A stretch of 35,603 bases of DNA from Gallionellaceae bacterium (GTDB lineage Bacteria > Pseudomonadota > Gammaproteobacteria > Burkholderiales > Gallionellaceae): assembly GCA_028713345.1 (NCBI GenBank), contig JAQTOM010000014.1, positions 1 through 35,603 on the forward strand. The letters are read 5' to 3'. Numbering within the stretch: position 1 is the first letter of the stretch; the number at the start of each line of letters is the position of its first letter. Under the pieces are notes generated by a model. The model had not been told where the DNA came from, did no database searches, and worked only from the letters and a program-made list of their open reading frames with translations. This document shows, piece by piece, positions 8,831 to 19,294 of this stretch. Made by a program: the position numbers and the translations under genes.

Positions 8831-10003
8831 TCAACCCTGCTCGTCCAAAGCCGCCGCACCATGCCCGTGGCGACACCAGACGCAGGTGCAATCGACATGG
8901 TCGCAACTGCTATCCTTGCGGCTCGACTGGTAGTGTCTTTGTGCCCAAGGCAACAGTGCGCTATGCCACCATGATGGCGCATATATGCCACGCAGAAAAT
9001 GCCTGACATCCGTTTTTCCTGCCAGTTGGCGCAGCAGGAGCCAGCGGTAGCCCCGGTTACCCAGCGCACCGTAAATCACACGATTGACCACAGAGGCCTG
9101 CAATTGTGATTGCATATTCTGATGCCAGAAGTCATCGTAATTTTTGTTCTCCAGCAGACTGCGTGCAGCCAATATCCCGGAGGTAATGGCAAGGCGCATG
9201 CCAAATCCCCAGAGGGTGTCCTGGAACCCGGCTTGTTCCCCCACCAGCGGGTGGTGCCCGCTGAAAGCGGATGCGGGAATGCGGAAGTTGCCTACCCCGC
9301 CGTGGGCGCGCGGATTCTGCATTTCCAAGCCAACCAGTTCCTGAAAGGCGGCAACCGTCCGCTCCACATAAAGCTTCTCCTGCTTGAATCCGGAAAACAT
9401 GCAGCTCTTGACCGTGCCTTTGCCGTTCATGACCAGAAGATAGGCGTAACCTTTGGGTGCGAGTTCGTCATCGCAGATCGCCCAGAAGCCGTCTTCCATC
9501 GAGGTGTCGAAGTGATAACCCACGCCGATGGCATCCGCCGCCTTGGGGCCGGTGGCGATAATTCCCGCTCCCTCAAGCTGTTCCAGTCGGCTGTTGAAGC
9601 GCACTTCCACACCAAGCCGGAGCGCCTGCCGGAGCAATGCCGAGTCCAGGCTTCCTTCACCCGACCCGCGTTCAACCAGATAAAACAGCGGGACTGGACT
9701 GCTGATCCCATATGACTTGCCCCAGGCATCGAAGGCAACTCCATTTCTGCATGGAATGGCCGCAAAGTCGGTGGAAAGTCCCAGTCCGCGCAGCCATTCC
9801 AGCACATCCTGTTCCGTTGTCCAGTTCTCCAGGCCTTGCAGGTCGCCCTGAAACCGTGAGCCCACCTCTGGCTGCGCCTCATGCACTACCACGCGCTTCC
9901 CGGCCTTGGCCATGATAATGGCCGCCACCAACCCTGACGGCCCCGCCCCGGCAATCTGCACGGTTGCATCTGCTCCGGCTTGCTGTTGATCCAATAGCAA
10001 CAT
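8831..10003 (-). CDS. FAD-dependent oxidoreductase (geranylgeranyl-reductase-like) with Cys/His-rich C-terminal tail
   Basis: 'VQIAGAGPSGLVAAIIMAKAGKRVVVHEA' dinucleotide-binding motif; tail 'SSCDHVDCTCVWCRHGHG'. Start placed at MLLLDQQQ with an upstream GGAGAG. Confidence 0.8.
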   Translation of the reverse strand: MLLLDQQQAGADATVQIAGAGPSGLVAAIIMAKAGKRVVVHEAQPEVGSRFQGDLQGLENWTTEQDVLEWLRGLGLSTDFAAIPCRNGVAFDAWGKSYGISSPVPLFYLVERGSGEGSLDSALLRQALRLGVEVRFNSRLEQLEGAGIIATGPKAADAIGVGYHFDTSMEDGFWAICDDELAPKGYAYLLVMNGKGTVKSCMFSGFKQEKLYVERTVAAFQELVGLEMQNPRAHGGVGNFRIPASAFSGHHPLVGEQAGFQDTLWGFGMRLAITSGILAARSLLENKNYDDFWHQNMQSQLQASVVNRVIYGALGNRGYRWLLLRQLAGKTDVRHFLRGIYAPSWWHSALLPWAQRHYQSSRKDSSCDHVDCTCVWCRHGHGAAALDEQG

Positions 10004-10141
10004 AATTACCTCTCCGCTGCGAAGTATCGGTAAATCGGTCACGTTTTATCCGGGCGAATTCGGACAGTATTCCCTCCGCTTACAACAACTGCTCTTGGCA
10101 ACGCCTTATCAGCCAAGTGTATTGCGCCGGCCTCTCACCGA

Positions 10142-10444
10142 TTACTTGGTATGGGGCTCGCCACAACATTTCCCGTAGCCGCGCTGAGCGGAACCACACA
10201 GGAAAAAGTTGTACAGCGGCACCCAGATCAGCGCCAAATACCAGCCATAGCCGTAACTCTCGGCCAGTCCCAATCCAAAGTCGGACCAACTGATCCACTT
10301 GAATCCCGGTAGCAAGTTACGCCAGACTTCATACATCGCGTGCTGTGGAAAAGCCAGATCGAACGCTACGCACAATATAAAAGTAATCGCCAGAAACAGG
10401 CTGGTCGCATGTCCGAAAGCTGCCAACGAAATTACTTTTCTCAT
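10142..10444 (-). CDS. DUF5676-like membrane protein
   Basis: 'HAMYEVWRNLLPGFKWISWSDFGLGLAESYGYGWYLALIWVPLYNFF' family pattern. Confidence 0.7.
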   Translation of the reverse strand: MRKVISLAAFGHATSLFLAITFILCVAFDLAFPQHAMYEVWRNLLPGFKWISWSDFGLGLAESYGYGWYLALIWVPLYNFFLCGSAQRGYGKCCGEPHTK

Positions 10445-10446
10445 GA

Positions 10447-10704
10447 TTACTCTCCTTCTTTATTTGATTCGGGCTCCAAGGCCATGCCGCATTTCGGGCA
10501 GTTGCCGGGATAGGTCTGGCGAATTTCCGGGTGCATCGGACAGACATGGAAGATGCTGCCAGCCGTCGCGCCGTGCCCGTCATGCCTGGAGTGTTCGCTA
10601 TGATGGTGACCACATCCACCGTGCCCGATGTGAGAGCCGCAACCGAAACGCATCATCAGAAAAAACAGCCCCGCAAACAGCAGTAATGAAAACAATCCTT
10701 CCAT
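10447..10704 (-). CDS. Small membrane protein with His-rich linker and heavy-metal-binding domain (HMBD)
   Basis: N-terminal TM, '[24 protein letters not shown]' and '[27 protein letters not shown]' (HMBD). Confidence 0.8.
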   Translation of the reverse strand: MEGLFSLLLFAGLFFLMMRFGCGSHIGHGGCGHHHSEHSRHDGHGATAGSIFHVCPMHPEIRQTYPGNCPKCGMALEPESNKEGE

Positions 10705-10777
10705 GATGACCTCCTCAAGCTAACAAAATTAAAAATGCTGTTTGCGCAGTCGCAACGCATAGCCCTTTCATGTGCAG

Positions 10778-10986
10778 TCATTCATTCAGATAGCATTTCT
10801 TTTGCTCGAACTCCTCGCGTACGATCCCACCTTGTGCATTGCGCTCCTTGAGGATGCCGAGCGCATTTCTCTCCCGTTTACCGCCGCAGCCTGCGGCATA
10901 CCGCACCAGCAGCGCGAAGCCCAAACCAAGCAGTACCCGGACACAAGCATGCCGATACCATCCATACCCCAACCGTAGTCAACCAT
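10778..10986 (-). pseudogene. Probable frameshifted SHOCT-domain small membrane protein gene
   Basis: One frame reads MVDYGWGMDGIGMLVSG; the other reads VLLGLGFALLVRYAAGCGGKRERNALGILKERNAQGGIVREEFEQKKCYLNE (SHOCT-like). Joining them gives one coherent protein; span is 209 nt (3n+2). Confidence 0.55.
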
Positions 10987-11027
10987 AGCACCCACATCAC
11001 ATACCTCCCTTCCTGTAGTGCCGCAAA

Positions 11028-13556
<2,529 letters not shown>

Positions 13557-13625
13557 GGTTGCCTCCTTTATCTCAGTCAATGAAGCCTGTTCCAAGGCGA
13601 TGGCGCTCGGCGCATCCATCGCCCG

Positions 13626-14435
13626 TCATGGTTTTCCCTTTTCCGTCATAAGCGGCTCCCCGCACTTGAGCCTGACCATGTTGCGCAACGTTTCTTCTTC
13701 GGCGATAAACGCCTCGACGGCCACAGGATCGAATTGCGTTCCCGCCATGCGCAAAATTTCCTCGCGCGCCACCTCAAAAGACAGCCCTTTGCGATAGGGG
13801 CGATCCGAAGTCATCGCATCCAGCGTGTCGATCACCGCAAACAGCCGCGCCCACAGCGTAATTTCCTCACCGCGCAGTCCATTGGGATACCCCGTACCAT
13901 CGAAACGCTCCTCGTGGCTCAACACGATTTCTGCGGCAGCCGCTATGAAGGGCACACTGGACAGGATGCGCCGCCCGATTTCGGGATGGGCGTGCATGAC
14001 ACGCCATTCCTCCATGATCAGCGGTTCTTGTTTGAGCAGGATCGCGTCCGGAATGCCGATCTTGCCAATGTCATGCAGCAGCGCGCCCCAGTACACCTGC
14101 TGCAGCAATGCCTCATCCGAAGTGAAGCGCCGCGCCAGCACCAGGGTATGGCAGGCCACACGCTTGGAGTGCAGGCCGGTTTCGTGCTCCCGCGCATCGA
14201 GCGCCGCCGCCAGCGCTTCGGCCAGGGCCAGATAAACTGCGCTGCCGCCTCCTGCCTGCGCCAGGCGATATTCCTCGCGCTTGAGAAAACATCCTTCGCA
14301 ACAGTATGCTGCTCCATCGCGGATGAATGGCGGGGTAGAAACCGGTGCGCCACACATGCCGCATACAACATGGGTGCTCCCTGCGGCGGCCTGCACGCTT
14401 CTGCTTGCCGGATGGTTAGAGGTGTTCATTGTCAT
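13626..14435 (-). CDS. HD-GYP domain phosphohydrolase with N-terminal Cys-rich (TRASH/zinc-ribbon-like) motif
   Basis: 'ALLHDIGKIGIPDAILLK', 'AHPEIGRRIL', 'SHEERFDGTGYPNGLRGEEI' (HD-GYP); N-terminus 'VVCGMCGAPVSTPPFIRDGAAYCCEGCFLKREEY'. Confidence 0.88.
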   Translation of the reverse strand: MTMNTSNHPASRSVQAAAGSTHVVCGMCGAPVSTPPFIRDGAAYCCEGCFLKREEYRLAQAGGGSAVYLALAEALAAALDAREHETGLHSKRVACHTLVLARRFTSDEALLQQVYWGALLHDIGKIGIPDAILLKQEPLIMEEWRVMHAHPEIGRRILSSVPFIAAAAEIVLSHEERFDGTGYPNGLRGEEITLWARLFAVIDTLDAMTSDRPYRKGLSFEVAREEILRMAGTQFDPVAVEAFIAEEETLRNMVRLKCGEPLMTEKGKP

Positions 14436-14531
14436 GTCTCGCCTTCATTTACAAAGCCGGATCAGTTCCTGTGCGGCGGCGTTCCCGGCTCGTGGGTATG
14501 CTGCTTTTTTGGGAGATGCGCTTGCGGTAAA

Positions 14532-14627
14532 CTAGTTCGCCGCCATGCCATGCGCAGCCGCAGTGGTCAGCAGCTCCACGGTGAAATGTACGAAGACCGG
14601 ATGCCAGTTGGGAACGATGCTGATCAT
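14532..14627 (-). pseudogene. Truncated DUF2231-like membrane protein stub (31 aa)
   Basis: AGGAGA RBS then ATG: MISIVPNWHPVFVHFTVELLTTAAAHGMAAN*; the start matches the 'PNWHPxFVHFTVALL' beginning of DUF2231-like proteins, then stops. Confidence 0.5.
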
Positions 14628-14731
14628 GGAAGTTCTCCTGTCTCACAGCTCCCGTTACCGGAGCACCTCATAAACCTGGCCCTTGTCATCCTCGCATTCA
14701 CCGAGCGCCTTGCCATCATTCGGTGCGCCGG

Positions 14732-15106
14732 TCAATGCTTGCAAGCGTCAGCCTTGTCCATCAGCAGATGATGCTCCTCCATCATCTGATCCATCATTTC
14801 CTCCATGAGATTCTGGTGCGCATGGATCCAGCCTTCATGTTCCTGCATACCCATACCTTCCTTGGGCTTCATGGCGCGCATCTTCCCCATATTTTCCTGC
14901 ATCATCTTCATGTGCTCGCCCATCAGCTTCTGCCGCTCAGCGCCCTTGGCCGCCTCGGCTTCTTGCAGTTTCTGCTTCGCCTGCTGGACACGCTGTGTCA
15001 TCTGGCGCTGGAACTCGTCTGGCGCCGCTATCGTGGAAGCCGACATGAGGCCCATGCCGCATATGGTGATAGCGGAGATCATTCTGTTGATAGATTGCCT
15101 TTTCAT
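14732..15106 (-). CDS. Secreted Met/His-rich periplasmic protein
   Basis: Signal-peptide-like N-terminus; 'HMKMMQENMGKMRAMKPKEGMGMQEHEGWIHAHQNLMEEMMDQMMEEHHLLM'. Confidence 0.75.
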   Translation of the reverse strand: MKRQSINRMISAITICGMGLMSASTIAAPDEFQRQMTQRVQQAKQKLQEAEAAKGAERQKLMGEHMKMMQENMGKMRAMKPKEGMGMQEHEGWIHAHQNLMEEMMDQMMEEHHLLMDKADACKH

Positions 15107-15178
15107 GATAAAACTCCTATTTAAATTTGACGGTTTAAAACAATCTGCTCGTCTGATTGCACGGACAGTGTGCTGCTC

Positions 15179-15535
15179 TCAATTCACAGCAGGCAATTTG
15201 GCTCCCTGCGGCGTGATGCGGGTAATCAGCCACTTGCCTGTCTTGGCGTCTTTACCGAGTTCAAATGTCACTGTGTCGCCTCCCTTGATACCGTCCAGCA
15301 ACGCGGCGTCCGCCACGGTGAAATCCATCGTCATGCCCGGCCAGCCTAACGATTTGATCGCCTCGTGCGCCAGCTTGATGCTCAACTTGGCACGATCCAC
15401 GGCCACCACTTTGCCCGTTCCTTGATGAACAGCAGATTTCTCCACGCCTTGTGTAGCCGTGTGGTGGCGTTGTTGGTCGGCCAATGCTGCCGCAGGAATC
15501 AGGCTTGCTGCCAGTAGGTAACATATCCATTTCAT
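15179..15535 (-). CDS. CusF-like periplasmic copper-binding protein
   Basis: Signal peptide plus 'GTGKVVAVDRAKLSIKLAHEAIKSLGWPGMTMDFTV', the CusF W/M-x-M site. Confidence 0.85.
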   Translation of the reverse strand: MKWICYLLAASLIPAAALADQQRHHTATQGVEKSAVHQGTGKVVAVDRAKLSIKLAHEAIKSLGWPGMTMDFTVADAALLDGIKGGDTVTFELGKDAKTGKWLITRITPQGAKLPAVN

Positions 15536-15583
15536 TTTTGCTCTCCTTATAAAAACTGTTTATCAGTAGTGCTGCGCTGGCAC

Positions 15584-16015
15584 TCACTCCACCGAAAATA
15601 CTGTGGGTTTGGTATTACTTTTCGAAATGGCATAGATGACTAACGTGCCGGGTCGCTCCTCGCCCATGCCAGGCGAATGTTGCGGCATGCCAGGTGCGCT
15701 GATGCCGACAATAGCGGGCTTTTCGCGCAGCAACTTGCGGATGGCGCGCACTGGAACGTGCCCCTCAACGGCATAACCGTCGATGATAGAAGTATGGCAA
15801 CTAGCCATGCGCGCCGTGCCATAACGTTTCTTGATGGCATCCATGTTGTCTTCGTTGATGGCCTTCACGGCGAATCCGTTTTGTTCCAGATACTGCACAT
15901 ATTTTTCACAGCACTCACATGCCGGACTTTTGTAAAGAGTGACCGCCGTTGCGGCAAATGCGCTCGCCGCATTAAGCGACAACGCAACGATGCAAATTTT
16001 TATCCACCGGTTCAT
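15584..16015 (-). CDS. DUF411 family metal-associated periplasmic protein
   Basis: 'VTLYKSPACECCEKYVQYLEQNGFAVKAI...MASCHTSIIDGYAVEGHVPVRAIRKLL' is the DUF411 signature. Confidence 0.88.
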   Translation of the reverse strand: MNRWIKICIVALSLNAASAFAATAVTLYKSPACECCEKYVQYLEQNGFAVKAINEDNMDAIKKRYGTARMASCHTSIIDGYAVEGHVPVRAIRKLLREKPAIVGISAPGMPQHSPGMGEERPGTLVIYAISKSNTKPTVFSVE

Positions 16016-16043
16016 GCCTTACCTCCATAAAGAAAATATCGAA

Positions 16044-19000
16044 TCATTTGCCGCCCCTGAATAGCGCCCGCTCCTTGATCAGCGCGTAAATCGCCGGGAT
16101 CACGATCAGGGTGAGAAGAGTGGCAGAGATCATGCCGCCGACCATGGGCGCCGCAATGCGGCGCATCACTTCGGAGCCGACGCCGCTGCCCCACATGATC
16201 GGCAGCAGTCCTGCCATGATCGCCACCACCGTCATCATGATGGGGCGCACACGCAGCAATGTTCCTTGTATGACGGCATCATAGACATCGCCCAAGCCCA
16301 ACTGCTCGCCGGAAGACTGGCGTTTCAAAATGATGGCCTGTAGCGCATGATCCATGTAAATCAGCATGATTACTCCGATCTCCGCAGACACTCCGGCCAG
16401 CGCGATGAAGCCGACCGCTACCGCAACCGACAGGTTGTAGTCGAGCAGCCACATCAGCCACACGCCGCCGACCAGCGCAAAGGGAACCGACAGCATCACG
16501 ATGAGCGCTTCGGTCAGGCGCCGGAAGTTGAGGTAAAGCAGCACAAAAATAATCGCCAGCGTGACCGGAATCACGACCTTCATCTTTGCGGCGGCGCGTT
16601 CCATGTATTCGAATTGCCCGCTCCAGGTCACGTAATATCCCGGCAAAAATTTTACCTGCGCGCGCACCGCTTTCCGGGCATCGGCGACATAGCCGCCGAT
16701 GTCGCGGTCGCGGACGTCCACATAGATGTAAGCCGACAACAGCGCATTTTCGGTGCGGATGGCCGGTGCGCCTTTGGCAATCTCGACCCTGGCCAACTGG
16801 CCGAGCGGAATCATCGCGCCCTCCATGGTCGGCACCAGGATTTGCGTGGCGATCATTTGCGGGGTGGAGCGCAGTTCACGCGGGTAGCGCACCGCGACGC
16901 CGAAGCGTTCCCGGCCCTCCACGGTGGTGGTCACCGTTTCGCCGCCCAGAGCGGTGCTGATCACATCCTGCAAGTCGCCGACCGCGAGACCGTAGCGCGC
17001 CAACTGTTCGCGGTCGGGTTCGATATTGAGGTAAAAACCGCCGGTGATGCGCTCGGCAAATGCGCTGGCCGTACCCGGAACCGCCTTGACGACGGCCTCG
17101 ATTTCTTTCGCCAGCCGTTCCATTTCGTTCAGGTCACGGCCGAACACCTTGATGCCGATGGGCGTGCGGATGCCGGTGGAGAGCATGTCTATGCGCGCCT
17201 TGATCGGCATGGTCCAGGCATTCGCCACCCCCGGGATTTGCAGCGCCGCATCCATCTCGGCAATGAGCTTGTCCAGGGTCATGCCGGGACGCCAGGCGGA
17301 TTGCGGTTTCAGGTTGATCGTGGTCTCGAACATTTCCAGCGGCGCCGGATCGGTCGCGGTCTGGGCGCGGCCCGCCTTGCCGAATACCGACTCCACTTCC
17401 GGGAAACTTTTGATGATCTTGTCCTGAGTCTGCATCAGCTCAGCCGCCTTGGTCACCGGCATGCCCGGCAGGGATGCGGGCATATACAACAGCGTGCCTT
17501 CGTTCAGCGTGGGCATGAATTCGCTGCCGAGTTTTGCCGCCGGAAAAAGACTGGCCACCAGCACCGCCAGCGCCACAACGATGGTCAGTTTCTTCCAGCG
17601 CATGACCCAGGTAATCACCGGCTTGTATATCCAGATCAGCAAGCGGTTCAGCGGATTCTTTGTTTCGGGCATGATCTTGCCGTGGATGAACAGCAGCATC
17701 AGCACCGGCACCAGTGTGATGGAAAGCAGGGCGGCGCCCGCCATGGAGAAGGTCTTGGTGTAGGCGAGCGGCGAGAACAAACGCCCCTCCTGCGCTTCCA
17801 GCGTGAATACCGGCAGGAATGATACGGTGATGATGAGCAGCGAGAAGAACAGCGCCGGGCCGACTTCCTTGCAGGCGGCGATGATGGCATCGCGTCTCAA
17901 ATTTCCGGGCGCTTCCTGGTGCGCCCCCTCACCCCCACCCTTCTCCCGGAGGGAGAAGGGCTTCTCTCCCTTCTCCACTCGGGAGAAGGGCTGGGGATGA
18001 GGGAGCACAGGTTGTTCAACTGCCGGCTCATCCTGTTTCAACCGCTCCAGATGCTTGTGCGCGTTCTCGATCATCACAATTGCCGCATCCACCATCGCGC
18101 CGATGGCGATGGCAATGCCGCCCAGGCTCATGATGTTGGAGTTCATCCCCAGGCCATGCATGGCGATGAACGCGATCAGGATGCCGACCGGCAGCATGAG
18201 GATGGCGACCAGCGCACTGCGCACATGCATCAGGAACAACACGCACACCAGCGCGACTATGATGCTTTCCTCCAGCAGCGTGCTCTTGAGATTGTCTATG
18301 GCGCGGTGGATCAGCTCGGAGCGGTCATACACCGTTTTGATTTCGACGCCCGACGGCAGGCCGCTGGAAATTTCCGCGATCTTGTCCTTGATGTTATGGA
18401 TGACTTCGAGCGCATTCTGGCCGTAGCGCGCCATCGCGATGCCGGCGACCACCTCACCCTCGCCGTTCAGTTCGGTCAGGCCGCGCCGCTCGTCCGGCCC
18501 CAGTTCCACCCGCGCCACATCGCGCAACAGCACCGGCACGCCCCGCTCGGCTTTGACCACCAGTTGTTCGATATCCGTTTTCCCGCGCAGGTAGCCGCGT
18601 CCGCGCACCATGAATTCCGTCTCGGCCATTTCTATCACGCGCCCGCCGACATCGCGGTTGCTGTCGCGGATCACCTGGCTGACCCTCGACAAGGGAATGC
18701 CATAGGATTGCAACCTGCGCGGATCAACCACCACCTGATACTGCTGCACGAAGCCGCCGATGCTGGCTACCTCGGCCACGCCGTGCGCCTTGGTCAACTG
18801 GTAGCGCAGGTACCAATCCTGGATCGTGCGCAATTCGGCCAGCGTGCGCTGCGTCCCGATAACCGCATACTGGTAAACCCAGCCCACCCCGGTCGCATCC
18901 GGGCCGAGCGCTGGCGTCACATTCTTTGGCAATCGGCTGGCGGCAAAATTCAGGTATTCGAGCACGCGCGATCTTGCCCAATAGACGTCGGCGCCATCCT

Positions 19001-19292
19001 CGAAAATGACGTAAACAAAGGAAGCGCCGAAGAAGGAGAAGCCGCGCACCACCTTGGACTTCGGCACCGACAGCATGGCGGTGGTCAGCGGATAAGTCAC
19101 CTGGTCTTCCACCACTTGGGGCGCCTGCCCCGGGTATTCGGTGTAAACGATGACCTGCACATCCGACAGGTCGGGCAGCGCGTCCAGCGGCGTCTTGAGC
19201 ACGGCGTACACGCCCGCCCCGACCACAAATAAGGTTGCCAGCAACACCAGGACGATATTGCGGCTGGACCATTCGATAATCCTGGACAGCAT
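16044..19292 (-). CDS. cusA: CusA/CzcA-type heavy-metal efflux RND permease (carries a repeat-derived insert)
   Basis: 1082 aa; 'MLSRIIEWSSRNIVLVLLATLFV', 'DALPDLSDVQVIVYTEYPGQAPQVVEDQVTYPLTTAMLSVP', and C-terminal TM block characteristic of CusA. Confidence 0.93.
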   Translation of the reverse strand: MLSRIIEWSSRNIVLVLLATLFVVGAGVYAVLKTPLDALPDLSDVQVIVYTEYPGQAPQVVEDQVTYPLTTAMLSVPKSKVVRGFSFFGASFVYVIFEDGADVYWARSRVLEYLNFAASRLPKNVTPALGPDATGVGWVYQYAVIGTQRTLAELRTIQDWYLRYQLTKAHGVAEVASIGGFVQQYQVVVDPRRLQSYGIPLSRVSQVIRDSNRDVGGRVIEMAETEFMVRGRGYLRGKTDIEQLVVKAERGVPVLLRDVARVELGPDERRGLTELNGEGEVVAGIAMARYGQNALEVIHNIKDKIAEISSGLPSGVEIKTVYDRSELIHRAIDNLKSTLLEESIIVALVCVLFLMHVRSALVAILMLPVGILIAFIAMHGLGMNSNIMSLGGIAIAIGAMVDAAIVMIENAHKHLERLKQDEPAVEQPVLPHPQPFSRVEKGEKPFSLREKGGGEGAHQEAPGNLRRDAIIAACKEVGPALFFSLLIITVSFLPVFTLEAQEGRLFSPLAYTKTFSMAGAALLSITLVPVLMLLFIHGKIMPETKNPLNRLLIWIYKPVITWVMRWKKLTIVVALAVLVASLFPAAKLGSEFMPTLNEGTLLYMPASLPGMPVTKAAELMQTQDKIIKSFPEVESVFGKAGRAQTATDPAPLEMFETTINLKPQSAWRPGMTLDKLIAEMDAALQIPGVANAWTMPIKARIDMLSTGIRTPIGIKVFGRDLNEMERLAKEIEAVVKAVPGTASAFAERITGGFYLNIEPDREQLARYGLAVGDLQDVISTALGGETVTTTVEGRERFGVAVRYPRELRSTPQMIATQILVPTMEGAMIPLGQLARVEIAKGAPAIRTENALLSAYIYVDVRDRDIGGYVADARKAVRAQVKFLPGYYVTWSGQFEYMERAAAKMKVVIPVTLAIIFVLLYLNFRRLTEALIVMLSVPFALVGGVWLMWLLDYNLSVAVAVGFIALAGVSAEIGVIMLIYMDHALQAIILKRQSSGEQLGLGDVYDAVIQGTLLRVRPIMMTVVAIMAGLLPIMWGSGVGSEVMRRIAAPMVGGMISATLLTLIVIPAIYALIKERALFRGGK
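17926..18003. repeat. Palindromic repeat element (78 bp) inside cusA
   Basis: CCCTCACCCCCACCCTTCTCCCGGAGGGAGAAGGG (17926-17960) is nearly the reverse complement of 17968-18003 (CCCTTCTCCACTCGGGAGAAGGGCTGGGGATGAGGG). Encodes part of 'LPHPQPFSRVEKGEKPFSLREKGGGEG'. Confidence 0.85.
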
Positions 19293-19294
19293 GA

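Noticed and set aside
8734-9069. 111-aa minus strand ORF overlapping the end of the FAD oxidoreductase gene
   Set aside because: Out-of-frame overlap without domain signal; the longer FAD-family frame is better supported.
16347-17822. 491-aa + strand ORF antisense to cusA
   Set aside because: His/Arg/Gln-rich shadow translation of a GC-rich coding strand; cusA on the opposite strand has clear family motifs.
17919-19232. 437-aa + strand ORF antisense to cusA
   Set aside because: Shadow ORF with no recognisable domain; composition typical of antisense frames.
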